Source: Mycolicibacterium neoaurum VKM Ac-1815D
Lineage (GTDB): Bacteria > Actinomycetota > Actinomycetes > Mycobacteriales > Mycobacteriaceae
NCBI RefSeq assembly: GCF_000317305.3
Contig: NC_023036.2
Coordinates: 4,898,001 to 4,962,000, forward strand
DNA: 64,000 bases
Reading direction: 5' to 3'
Both the position numbers and the translations under genes were made by a program. The notes under the pieces were generated by a model that was given only the letters and a program-made list of their open reading frames with translations, was not told the DNA's origin and made no database searches. How positions within the stretch are numbered: the stretch's first letter is position 1; each line of letters begins with the position of its first letter. Below are positions 1 to 8,066 of the stretch, piece after piece.

Positions 1-1
1 C

Positions 2-1777
2 GAGGGTTCCCCGGTCGGGCGCACCCGGGATGCCATCCCCGGGGCGCCTGCCGACCGGCCCGCCCAGCGACTGCTCGCCGAGGGTCTGCTGCACCGCATC
101 CCCAGCGATACCGACGACACCGTGATCCTGCCCAGGGTGGTGGGCCAGGTGTTGCGCGGTGACTTGCCTGGGCCGACCGGTCTGCGCACACCCGATCCCG
201 CGGTACACACCACCACCCAGGCCGAGGTGGATTCGGTGGCCGCCGGCGCCGCCATCGACCTGCTGCGCGAGATTGACCTGGTGATCCAGACACTGTCCGA
301 TGCTCCGGCCTCGGAGCTGCGCAGCGGCGGCCTCGGTGTCCGCGATGTCAAGAAATTGACCAAGCTCACCGGCATCGACGAACAGCGCCTGGCACTGATC
401 CTGGAGTTGTCCGCGGCGGCAGGCCTGCTCGCACCGGGAACCCCCGACCCGGAGCCCGCGGCGGGCAACTCGCCGTACTGGGCACCGACCGTCGGTGCGG
501 ACCGCTTCATCGAGATGTCCACGGCAGCGCGCTGGCAGCTGATCGCATGGACCTGGTTGAATCTGCCGGCCCGGCCCAGCCTGGTCGGTCAGCGGGGTCC
601 CGATGGCAAGCCCTACGGCGTGTTGTCCGATGCCCTGTATTCGACGGCGGCCCCCCTGGATCGCCGCCTGCTGTTGACGGTGCTGGCCGGATTGCCCGCC
701 GGGGCCGGGGTCGATGCGGAGTCGGCGGCACTGGCGATGATCTGGCAGCGCCCGCGATGGGCGGCTCGTCTGCAGCTGGGCCCGGTGACCGATCTGCTGC
801 GCGAGGCCCATGCCGTCGGATTGGTGGGCCGCGGCGCCATCGCGACGCCGGCGCGGGCCATGCTGGCCCAGCAGTCCGAGGACGCCGCGGATGCCACCAT
901 CGCCGCGATGGACAAGGTGCTGCCCGCGCCGCTGGATCATTTCCTGCTGCAGGCCGACCTGACCGTGGTGGTGCCCGGCCCGCTGCTGCGCGAGCTCGCC
1001 GAACAGCTCGACGTCGTCGCGACCGTCGAGTCGGCGGGTGCGGCGATGGTCTATCGCATCAGCGAGGCATCCATCCGCCGCGCGCTCGATGCCGGTCGCA
1101 CCGCGGGCGGGTTGCACGCGTTTTTCGAGAAGCACTCGAAAACTCCTGTCCCGCAAGGTCTGACGTACCTCGTCGACGATGTGGCACGACGGCACGGCCA
1201 GCTGCGGGTCGGGATGGCGGCGTCGTTCGTGCGCTGCGAGGACCCCGCGCTGTTGGCCCAGGCCGTGGCGACCCCGGCGGCCGAACCGCTGGAGCTGCGC
1301 ATCCTGGCGCCCACCGTCGCGGTGTCGCAGGCCCAGATCGGCGACGTGCTGGCCGCACTGCGCGCAGGCGGGTTCGTCCCGGCCGCCGAGGACGCTTCCG
1401 GGGCGGTCGTCGACATCCGCGCCCGCGGGGCCCGGGTGCCCACCCTGAGCCGACGTCGGGTCTTCCGGCCGCTGACGGCGCCGACGAACCAGACCCTCGG
1501 CGCGATCGTCGCGGTGATGCGCAGCGTGGCCGCCTCGCCGCGGTCCAACGAGCGGCTGGATCCGGCGGTGCTGATCGCACTGTTGCAACAGGCGGCGGTC
1601 GAGCAGACCACGGTGGTGATGGGTTACGTCGACCCGGCCGGGGTGGCCACCCAGCGGGTGGTGGCCCCGATCAACATCCGCGGCGGCCAGTTGACGGCGT
1701 TCGACCCCGCCGCCGGACGGGTCCGGGAGTTCGCGATCCACCGCGTGACATCCGTGGTGTCGGCCGACTCTGGATAA
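2..1777 (+). CDS. Helicase-associated domain protein (Rv0862c-like), 5' end outside window
   Basis: The reading frame is open from the left edge to TAA at 1775-1777, so the start lies outside the window. About 590 C-terminal residues are visible. The protein is the partner always found beside mycobacterial XPB helicase, and resembles M. tuberculosis Rv0862c (about 750 residues). The N-terminal part is rich in winged-helix-like Ala/Leu segments. The last about 60 residues (motifs YVDPAG, RVVAPINIRGG, FDPAAGRVREFAIHRV) look like a WYL-type beta-barrel, a fold known to bind nucleic acid or ligand in other families. The stop overlaps the next ATG (TAATG), so the two genes are probably cotranscribed and translationally coupled. 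A DNA repair or remodelling role with XPB is inferred from context. Confidence 0.8.
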   Translation, partial: EGSPVGRTRDAIPGAPADRPAQRLLAEGLLHRIPSDTDDTVILPRVVGQVLRGDLPGPTGLRTPDPAVHTTTQAEVDSVAAGAAIDLLREIDLVIQTLSDAPASELRSGGLGVRDVKKLTKLTGIDEQRLALILELSAAAGLLAPGTPDPEPAAGNSPYWAPTVGADRFIEMSTAARWQLIAWTWLNLPARPSLVGQRGPDGKPYGVLSDALYSTAAPLDRRLLLTVLAGLPAGAGVDAESAALAMIWQRPRWAARLQLGPVTDLLREAHAVGLVGRGAIATPARAMLAQQSEDAADATIAAMDKVLPAPLDHFLLQADLTVVVPGPLLRELAEQLDVVATVESAGAAMVYRISEASIRRALDAGRTAGGLHAFFEKHSKTPVPQGLTYLVDDVARRHGQLRVGMAASFVRCEDPALLAQAVATPAAEPLELRILAPTVAVSQAQIGDVLAALRAGGFVPAAEDASGAVVDIRARGARVPTLSRRRVFRPLTAPTNQTLGAIVAVMRSVAASPRSNERLDPAVLIALLQQAAVEQTTVVMGYVDPAGVATQRVVAPINIRGGQLTAFDPAAGRVREFAIHRVTSVVSADSG

Positions 1778-1785
1778 TGGACGGG

Positions 1786-3438
1786 ATGAGCACCGAGGGC
1801 CCACTGATCGTGCAGTCCGACAAGACCGTGCTGCTCGAAACCGATCACGAACTCGCCGGCGCCGCGCGCGCCGCGATCGCGCCGTTCGCCGAACTGGAAC
1901 GCGCACCCGAACACATCCACACCTATCGGATCACCCCGCTGGCGCTCTGGAACGCCCGCGCCGCGGGCCATGACGCCGAGCAGGTCGTCGATGCGCTGGT
2001 CAGCTTCTCCCGCTACGCGGTACCGCAGCCGCTGCTGGTCGACATCGTCGACACCATGGCGCGCTACGGGCGCCTGCAGCTGGTCAAGCACCCCGCGCAC
2101 GGGCTGACGCTGGTCAGCCTGGATCGCGCGGTGCTCGAAGAGGTCCTGCGCAACAAGAAGATCACCCCGATGCTCGGTGCCCGCATCGACGACGACACCG
2201 TCATCGTGCACGGCAGCGAGCGAGGGCGGATCAAACAGATGCTGCTCAAGATCGGCTGGCCCGCCGAGGATCTGGCCGGTTACGTCGACGGTGAGGCACA
2301 CCGGATCGACCTCGCCCAGGACGGTTGGGCGCTGCGCGACTACCAGGAGATGGCGGCCGAATCGTTCTGGGCAGGCGGCTCGGGTGTGGTCGTGCTGCCG
2401 TGCGGCGCCGGGAAAACGATCGTCGGCGCCGCCGCCATGGCCAAGGCCGGTGCCACCACCCTGATCCTCGTCACCAACACGGTGGCGGGCAGGCAGTGGA
2501 AACGCGAGCTGATCGCACGGACCTCGCTCACCGAGGAGGAGATCGGCGAGTACTCGGGCGAGCGCAAGGAGATCCGCCCGGTCACCATCGCGACCTATCA
2601 GGTGATCACCCGGCGCACCAAGGGCGAATACAAGCACCTCGAACTCTTCGACAGCCGCGACTGGGGCCTGATCATCTACGACGAGGTGCATCTGCTGCCC
2701 GCGCCGGTGTTCCGGATGACCGCCGATCTGCAGTCGCGCCGCCGGCTCGGATTGACCGCCACCCTCATTCGGGAGGACGGTCGCGAGGGTGACGTGTTCT
2801 CGCTGATCGGTCCGAAGCGCTACGACGCGCCGTGGAAGGACATCGAGGCCCAGGGCTGGATCGCACCGGCCGAGTGCATCGAGGTCCGGGTCACCATGAC
2901 CGACAACGAACGGATGATCTACGCGACCGCCGAACCGGAGGAACGCTACAAGCTGTGCTCGACGGCGCACACCAAGATCGCGGTGGTGAAGTCGATCTTG
3001 GAGAAGCACAAGAACGAGCCGACACTGGTGATCGGCGCCTACCTAGACCAGCTCGACGAACTCGGTTAGGAACTCGGTGCGCCGGTGATCCAGGGGTCGA
3101 CCAAGAACGCCGAGCGCGAGGAGCTCTTCGACCAGTTCCGGCGCGGCGAGATCCGCACCCTGGTGGTCTCCAAGGTCGCCAACTTCTCCATCGACCTGCC
3201 AGAAGCCTCGGTCGCCGTCCAGGTTTCGGGAACCTTCGGGTCGCGTCAGGAGGAGGCGCAGCGGTTGGGCCGGTTGCTGCGGCCCAAGGCCGACGGCGGT
3301 GGCGCGATCTTCTATTCGGTGGTCAGCCGCGACAGCCTGGATGCCGAGTACGCCGCACACCGGCAGCGGTTCCTGGCCGAGCAGGGCTACGGCTACCTCA
3401 TCAAGGACGCCGACGACCTGCTTGGCCCGGCGATATGA
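1786..3438 (+). pseudogene. DNA repair helicase XPB (ercc3-like), interrupted by in-frame TAG
   Basis: This encodes a superfamily 2 DNA helicase/ATPase of the XPB (Rad25) family, like M. tuberculosis Rv0861c. Full length would be 550 residues. The N-terminal domain spans about 1-180, followed by Walker A LPCGAGKT near residue 205, DEVH near 299 and motif III LTATL. The second RecA domain has VVSKVANFSIDLPEA and motif VI EEAQRLGRLLRPK. A TAG at 3067-3069, codon 428, interrupts the frame just after GAYLDQLDELG. The same frame continues with excellent family similarity to TGA at 3436-3438. Without readthrough the product lacks the second RecA domain and cannot be an active helicase. ATG 1786 was chosen to match the family start; ATG 1777 in frame is the alternative. 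The stop may be a real nonsense mutation or a base-call error. Confidence 0.85.
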
Positions 3439-3785
3439 CCGTTGGCCGGGTGGTCCCGATCTTGACCGTGCCCGATGTCGACGCCGCCCGTGCCGCGTAT
3501 ATCGCGACGCTCGGGCTGACCGAGGTGATGAACCACGGTTGGATCGTCACGCTTGCCGATGCCGACCACCGTCATCAGCTGAGCCTGATGACAAGAGATC
3601 AGACCGCGCCGGTCAACCCCACGGTGTCGGTCGAGGTCGATGATGTCGATGCCGCGTACCAGGCAGCGGTGGCCGCCGGACTGACCATCGTGCACCCGCT
3701 CTCCGATGAGCCGTGGGGTGTACGGCGGTTCTTCTTCGCCGACGCCGCGGGCAATATCGTCAACGTGTTGTCACACCGCGGCTAG
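3435..3785 (+). CDS. VOC (glyoxalase/bleomycin-resistance fold) family protein
   Basis: This 116-residue single-domain protein has the vicinal-oxygen-chelate fold pattern. It opens with VVPILTVPDVDAARAAYIATLGL, a typical first beta-alpha unit. It ends with DEPWGVRRFFFADAAGNIVNVL, where the Asp-Pro-Asp/Gly-Asn C-terminal pattern of this superfamily is seen as FFADAAGNIVNV. The ATG overlaps the TGA of the XPB gene (ATGA), so it is probably in the same transcript. VOC members include lyases, dioxygenases, thiol transferases and drug-binding proteins. The substrate cannot be told from sequence and no complete metal-ligand set is obvious. Confidence 0.8.
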   Translation: MTVGRVVPILTVPDVDAARAAYIATLGLTEVMNHGWIVTLADADHRHQLSLMTRDQTAPVNPTVSVEVDDVDAAYQAAVAAGLTIVHPLSDEPWGVRRFFFADAAGNIVNVLSHRG

Positions 3786-4268
3786 GAATCGAGCGCCCCG
3801 GCCGCCACCGCGGCCAGGTTGATCCGGGTGAGCACGGAGTGCAGCTGCTCCAGTTCGGCCATGTCGACGCCGAGTCGGGCCACCACGGCCGGGGGGGATG
3901 GCCAGCGCCTGCCGTCGCAGTGCGGAACCGCCCTTGGTCAGGGTGACCAGCGTGGTGCGCTCGTCGGAGACACTGCGGGTTCGGCTGATGAATCCGAGCG
4001 CCTCGAGGCGTTTGAGCATCGGCGAGACGGTGGCCGAGTCCATCTGTAGCAGCCCGGCGATCTGCTTGACCGACAGCGCATCACCGCCAGCCTTGTCGTT
4101 GTCCCACAGCGCCAGCATCACGAGGTACTGGGGATGGGTCAGGCCCAGCGGTTCCAGGAGCGGGCGGTACACCGCCAGCACTGCGCGGTTGGTAACCGCC
4201 AGCGCGAAACACACCTGACGTTCCAGGGCGAGGGGGTCGAGGTCTTCGGTCACAGCGGCCACCATCAC
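3771..4268 (-). CDS. MarR-family regulator, OhrR-like, with C-terminal frameshift
   Basis: This is a winged-helix MarR regulator most like organic-hydroperoxide sensor OhrR. Near the N-terminus it has LERQVCFALAVTNRAV, where the Cys matches the redox-sensing Cys of OhrR, followed by PLLEPLGLTHPQYLVMLALW. The DNA-recognition part LQMDSATVSPMLKRLEALG and wing RTRSVSDERTTLVTLT are intact. After RRQALAIPP the frame turns into an Arg/Gly-rich nonsense tail. Removing one base from the run of seven G at 3891-3897 restores AVVARLGVDMAELEQLHSVL and ends at a TAG on 3782-3784, a normal C-terminal dimerisation helix. The frameshift is therefore either a homopolymer error or a true mutation. GTG 4268 or ATG 4265 can start it. 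It is divergent from the DUF5313 gene. No ohr peroxidase gene is adjacent. Confidence 0.8.
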   Translation of the reverse strand: MMVAAVTEDLDPLALERQVCFALAVTNRAVLAVYRPLLEPLGLTHPQYLVMLALWDNDKAGGDALSVKQIAGLLQMDSATVSPMLKRLEALGFISRTRSVSDERTTLVTLTKGGSALRRQALAIPPGRGGPTRRRHGRTGAAALRAHPDQPGRGGGRGARFLAAV

Positions 4269-4294
4269 ACTGTACTACTTGCTTCGCCTACTAA

Positions 4295-4312
4295 TAGTTA
4301 GGGTACTATCTA
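4295..4312. promoter_or_regulatory. Candidate operator for the OhrR-like MarR protein
   Basis: The 48-base divergent gap between the marR start and the DUF5313 start is AT-rich against a GC-rich background. It contains an imperfect inverted repeat, TAGTTAG-GGTA-CTATCTA, with six of seven arm positions matching. MarR regulators commonly bind such sites to repress both divergent promoters. The assignment is inferred from position only. Confidence 0.4.
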
Positions 4313-4316
4313 AAGT

Positions 4317-4730
4317 ATGGCCGCAACACCGAGCTTCTTCCAGCGGGTGCTCTATGCATATGGACGCCGCCTGCCCGACTCCATGCGCGATTGGGTGACG
4401 GCCGACCTGACCGGCAAGGGTGCGGTGCGCAGGCACATGCTGCGCTACGCGATCCCACCGGCCGTCATCCTCGCTCCGCTGTGGCTGTTGCCGGCATCAC
4501 TGTACGTCCACCTGGAGATGACCGTGCCCATTTACACCTGGGCATTGATCATGGCCTTCGTGCTGAACAAGGTGTGGCGTCGGCACCGACTGTCCCAGCA
4601 CGGGCTGGACCCCAAACTGATCGACACGATGAACCGCGAGAAGAACGCCCGCCTGCACGAGGACTACGCGCGCCGCTACGGCGCCCGTCCGCAGGACGCC
4701 GAATGGCAGTCCAACCCGAGCCCGTTCTAG
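4317..4730 (+). CDS. DUF5313 family membrane protein
   Basis: This is a 137-residue protein of the mycobacterial DUF5313 family, function unknown. It shows a basic N-terminal region (YAYGRRLPDSMRDWVTADLTG) and two closely spaced hydrophobic segments at about residues 45-62 and 68-85, probably a helical hairpin in the membrane. A charged cytoplasmic-looking tail follows (NKVWRRHRLSQHGLDPKLID, then NREKNARLHEDYARRYGAR). It is divergent from the OhrR-like gene, sharing the AT-rich gap, so it may belong to that regulon. It converges with the cupin gene with a four-base overlap of ends. Confidence 0.75.
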   Translation: MAATPSFFQRVLYAYGRRLPDSMRDWVTADLTGKGAVRRHMLRYAIPPAVILAPLWLLPASLYVHLEMTVPIYTWALIMAFVLNKVWRRHRLSQHGLDPKLIDTMNREKNARLHEDYARRYGARPQDAEWQSNPSPF

Positions 4731-5080
4731 ACGTGCGGACCGACGGCCTTCACGACGGTCAACAGCACCACCGAATCTTCGAGCGCCGACAGCCCGTGCC
4801 GAACCTTCGGCACCACCAGATGATCGCCGGCTGAGCCCTCCCAGTTCGCCTCGGCCGTCGTGAGCCGGACCCGGCCCTGCAGCACCTGCAGCGTCGCCTC
4901 CCCCGGGCTCTCGTGATCGTCGAGCCCGTTTCCCGCCGACAGCGCCAACAGCGTCTGCCGCAAGCTGTGTTCGTGTCCGCCGTAGACGGTGTGCGCACTG
5001 CGACCACTGCTGGCCGAACGTGCGGTCTCCAGATGCTCGCGAGCCAGCGCGGTCAGTGAGATCTTTTCCATACCTGCCAC
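4727..5080 (-). CDS. Small cupin-domain protein
   Basis: This 117-residue protein has a single cupin barrel. GHEHSLRQTLLAL and the stretch ESPGEATLQVLQGRVRLTT form the first conserved cupin motif, with a Gly-rich turn. GDHLVVPKVRHGLSALEDSVVLLTV forms the second, with a His in the usual metal-binding position. Such stand-alone mini-cupins are often sugar or metal binding or regulatory, and no substrate can be assigned. GTG 5080 is favoured as start because AGAGGTG lies five bases upstream; ATG 5071 lacks a spaced ribosome site. It ends against the DUF5313 gene on the other strand. Confidence 0.75.
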   Translation of the reverse strand: MAGMEKISLTALAREHLETARSASSGRSAHTVYGGHEHSLRQTLLALSAGNGLDDHESPGEATLQVLQGRVRLTTAEANWEGSAGDHLVVPKVRHGLSALEDSVVLLTVVKAVGPHV

Positions 5081-5200
5081 TATCGCACCTCTGACAAGGG
5101 CCGAGGGTCGGCGTCAGGTGCTGAACCCGACCGCCAAAAAAGTTTCACTCCAAGGCATTTCGGCGCAGTCCACTGCGCCACGTCAGCCACAGCCGCTCCC

Positions 5201-6199
5201 CTAGCTCAGGGCAGGAATGACCTCACGCTCGAAGAGTTCGATCCCAGAGCGGTCGTAGGCCGCTTCGGGGAAGTACATGATGGCGTATTCGCACCCGAGA
5301 TCACGCAGCCGCGAGAGGCGTTCGATGACCTGCTCGGGGGTACCGGTGGCCGAGTCCGGCGAGGCGACGTTGGCGAGCATGGCATCGATGGCAGGTGCGG
5401 CGTCCTCGCCGACGGCGCCGACCTGGCGGTCCCGGATGTGCTGCAGGCGCCGGCTCACCTCGTCTTCGGAACTTGCCAGGACGCAGTTGAAGTTCGCCGA
5501 GCGGACGATGGCGTCGAAGTCGGTGCCCACCGCGCGACAGTGCTCGGCCAGCACATCGGACTTGTGCCGAAAATCCTCCGGCGCGCTGCTGAAGTTCGTG
5601 TAGCGGGCGTATTTGGCCGCGATCTTCAATGTCACCTTCTCGCCGCCGCCTGCGATCCACAGCGGCGGCCCGCCCTCCTGCAGCGGCTTGGGCGCGACGA
5701 TGGCGTCGTTCACCTGGTAGTGCTTGCCGTCGAAGGTCACCCGGCCGTCGCGCCAGGCGTCGCGCATGATCTGCACACCCTCGTCGAGTCGGCCCAGCCG
5801 AGCGCCCGCCGAGGGGAACCCGTAGCCGTAGGCGCGCCACTCGTGTTCGTACCAGCCGCCACCGATACCCATCTGGACGCGGCCGCCGGAGATGATGTCG
5901 GTGGTGGCGGCGACCTTTGCCAGGTAGGCCGGGTTGCGGTAGCTCATGGCGGTGCACATCTGGCCCAATTTCACCCGTTCGGTCACCGCCGCGAACGCCG
6001 CCATCAGCGACCAGGCCTCATGGGTGGCCTCGTCGGTGGGTAGCGGAACGGTGTGGAAGTGGTCGTACACCCACACCGAGTCCCACGTGCTGTTATCGGC
6101 GTGACGAGCCAGTTCATTCATCACTGACCAGTGGTTTTCGGTGGGGATGTCGACGAGATCGAGTCGCCAACCCTGCGGGATGAACAGTCCGAAGCGCAT
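5201..6199 (-). CDS. LLM-class F420-dependent oxidoreductase (Rv1855c-like)
   Basis: This is a luciferase-like TIM-barrel oxidoreductase of about 332 residues, of the class using coenzyme F420 or flavin. The opening MRFGLFIPQGWRLDLVDIP and the segments VWVYDHFHTVP, GQMCTAMSYRNPAYLAKVAA, TTDIISGGRVQMGIGGGWYE and PLWIAGGGEKVTL are typical and closely resemble M. tuberculosis Rv1855c. Its substrate is unknown. The start MRFGL at 6199 is chosen by family similarity; in-frame starts at 6220 and 6205 also exist. It stands alone between a convergent-facing cupin gene and a divergent secreted protein gene. Confidence 0.85.
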   Translation of the reverse strand: MRFGLFIPQGWRLDLVDIPTENHWSVMNELARHADNSTWDSVWVYDHFHTVPLPTDEATHEAWSLMAAFAAVTERVKLGQMCTAMSYRNPAYLAKVAATTDIISGGRVQMGIGGGWYEHEWRAYGYGFPSAGARLGRLDEGVQIMRDAWRDGRVTFDGKHYQVNDAIVAPKPLQEGGPPLWIAGGGEKVTLKIAAKYARYTNFSSAPEDFRHKSDVLAEHCRAVGTDFDAIVRSANFNCVLASSEDEVSRRLQHIRDRQVGAVGEDAAPAIDAMLANVASPDSATGTPEQVIERLSRLRDLGCEYAIMYFPEAAYDRSGIELFEREVIPALS

Positions 6200-6303
6200 A
6201 GCCATCGACTTTAGGCCCACGCGCCACTTTCTTACATCGTCTACACTGTGACGGGATCGTTGCTGTACCTAAATCGTTGCTGCACCAAATGAAGGACATG
6301 GTC

Positions 6304-7032
6304 ATGACTGCCCTCCGACGTCGCATCGCGAATGCCGCGCTGGCGGCTGCGCTGCCGCTGACCGCCATGACCGTGGCCTTCGCACCCCCGGCGCTTGCCG
6401 AGCAGTGCTCGCGCGGTCAGGTCTCCTACAACGGCAACTGCGTCGACACCTGCAATGACTCTCAGGTCCGCAACTCCGACACCGGCGAATGCCAGTCGTT
6501 GATCTCGGCCGCCGTCCAGAAGGCCCGGACGCCTGCCGTCGCCAAACTGACCCCTGATCAGCTGGGTGGCGTGGTGCAGTTGGCCCGCAACGTCGGCGCG
6601 ATCCCCGAGATCAACTCGACCATCGGTACGTCCTTCGGCATCGCCAACACCATCGTCGGCTGGCCCGCGGTGCTCGCCGGCGCCGCCGCAGACACCGCCG
6701 CCGTTCTGGCGCTGTTCGGCCTGTTACCCGGTGAGGTCAATCCCTTGGGCGGTGCCCTGGGTGCCGTTCAGGCAACCGGTCAAACCTTCTCGGCTGTCTC
6801 CGATGTGGCACGAGTGTCCACGGCACTTCCTGCGCTGGGTCTGCCGAGCCTTCCCCCACCGCCCGCCGGGCTTCCCGGCTTGCCGCCGCCCCCGCCGATC
6901 GGGCTGCCCGGTCCCCCGCAGCTGCCGCCCCCGCCGCCGATCGGGCTGCCGGGCCTGCCGCCGCCTCCGGGATTGCCCGGTCCGCTGCTCGGTTGTGGCC
7001 CGCGACTGCTGTTCTTCACCCCCTGCATCTGA
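6304..7032 (+). CDS. Secreted proline-rich protein with paired cysteines
   Basis: This is a 242-residue exported protein of no family I recognise. ATG 6304 is preceded by GAAGGA at seven bases; an upstream ATG at 6298 is too close to that site. A signal peptide covers about residues 1-33 (RRR, hydrophobic core, then PPALA before cleavage). A short Cys-rich module follows, with four Cys in about 30 residues (EQCS, GNCVDTC, ECQS). Next comes an Ala/Gly-rich amphipathic region of about 110 residues. The tail is built from Gly-Leu-Pro and poly-Pro units, including two copies of PPPPPIGLPG. It ends in two more Cys (LLGCGP, FFTPCI). A cell-surface or wall-spanning role is inferred. It converges with the GGDEF gene. 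Confidence 0.75.
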   Translation: MTALRRRIANAALAAALPLTAMTVAFAPPALAEQCSRGQVSYNGNCVDTCNDSQVRNSDTGECQSLISAAVQKARTPAVAKLTPDQLGGVVQLARNVGAIPEINSTIGTSFGIANTIVGWPAVLAGAAADTAAVLALFGLLPGEVNPLGGALGAVQATGQTFSAVSDVARVSTALPALGLPSLPPPPAGLPGLPPPPPIGLPGPPQLPPPPPIGLPGLPPPPGLPGPLLGCGPRLLFFTPCI

Positions 7033-7048
7033 TCAGGGCCATCGGCAG

Positions 7049-8023
7049 CTAGCCGAGGTCGGACACCTCGCGCAGCGGCCGGCCGCGACCGCGGTACAGA
7101 TCGGCGTCCGCGCGGGCATACAGCCCGGCAATATCGGCGGGTGCCGCGTCGGTGGCGGTGCCGATGCTGACCCCGGGTGTGCTCGAGCGGATTCCGTCGA
7201 GCAGTCGTTCACATTGCGTGGTGGTCGCGCCCGCCAGACAGATCGCGAACTCGTCGCCCCCCAAGCGCGCCAAGACCGCCCCGCGCGGTACCAACCTCGA
7301 CCACAACTGTGCGTAGTCGGTGATACGCCGGTCACCCGCCGAATGTCCCTGGGTGTCGTTGATCGCCTTGAGCCCGTCGATATCCAGCGCTATCACCGTG
7401 ACCGGTCGCGCACCCGACCGGCCGATCAGATCCGCGGTCGCCATCTCCCAGCCCGCGCGGTTCGCCAGTCCGGTGAGCGGATCGGTGCACGCGGCGGTGA
7501 ACATCGCACGCATCAGTAATCCGAAGGATTCCGCCGCACCGGTGATCGCGACCGCGATGATGAGGAAGGTGATCACCCCGACATGCGGTGCCGGGGCCAC
7601 CGCGACCGCGCCGACACAGCACATGACCAGTATCGCGATCCACGTCCACGCGCGGCGGGCCGGATAGAAGGCGCGTAGGTACATCGCCAGGAACATCGGC
7701 GCGATTAGGCACATGTATTCGGCGGTCAGGGTGACGTGGAAGGCCATCACCGTCGGGGTGGCGGCGACCGCGGCGACGGTGGCGGGCAGCGTGTGGTCCG
7801 GGCGGACGGCCAGCTGGATCAGCGCCGCTGCGCTGAGTGCAACCGCGATGATGCCGCCGACGGGATTGGCGAACTCGAGGTCGGTACGCACCGGGAAGAT
7901 CGTGAACACGACACCATAGGTGTAGAGAAACCCGGTGGCGCACAGGTAGATGCGCAGTAGCCGGACCGACTGGTCGGCGATGGCCGGGAACTTCGCTGCC
8001 GAACGCGAGGCGAAGTGGGTCAT
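7049..8023 (-). CDS. Membrane-bound GGDEF diguanylate cyclase
   Basis: This 324-residue protein would make cyclic di-GMP from two GTP at the membrane. The N-terminal about 160 residues form five or six hydrophobic segments (for example YLCATGFLYTYGVVFTIF, GGIIAVALSAAALIQLAV, VITFLIIAVAITGAAESFGL). The C-terminal half is a GGDEF domain with DPLTGLANRAGW, VIALDIDGLKAINDTQGH and an intact active-site RLGGDEF. No RxxD inhibitory site precedes GGDEF, since that position reads RGAV, so allosteric product inhibition at the I-site is unlikely. No EAL or sensor domain is seen beyond the membrane part. It ends 16 bases from the convergent proline-rich protein gene. Confidence 0.88.
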   Translation of the reverse strand: MTHFASRSAAKFPAIADQSVRLLRIYLCATGFLYTYGVVFTIFPVRTDLEFANPVGGIIAVALSAAALIQLAVRPDHTLPATVAAVAATPTVMAFHVTLTAEYMCLIAPMFLAMYLRAFYPARRAWTWIAILVMCCVGAVAVAPAPHVGVITFLIIAVAITGAAESFGLLMRAMFTAACTDPLTGLANRAGWEMATADLIGRSGARPVTVIALDIDGLKAINDTQGHSAGDRRITDYAQLWSRLVPRGAVLARLGGDEFAICLAGATTTQCERLLDGIRSSTPGVSIGTATDAAPADIAGLYARADADLYRGRGRPLREVSDLG

Positions 8024-8066
8024 CCGGTCAGCCTGCTCTACCGGGTCGGCAGATACAACGTGACCA

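Noticed and set aside
1624-3009. A 461-codon minus-strand open frame opposite the XPB gene
   Set aside because: It is a shadow of the helicase gene. The continuing XPB similarity on both sides of the TAG shows which strand codes.
6840-6990. Short GC-rich repeats resembling an array
   Set aside because: These are codon repeats for Pro and Gly-Leu-Pro in a coding tail. There are no regular spacers and no cas genes, so it is not CRISPR.
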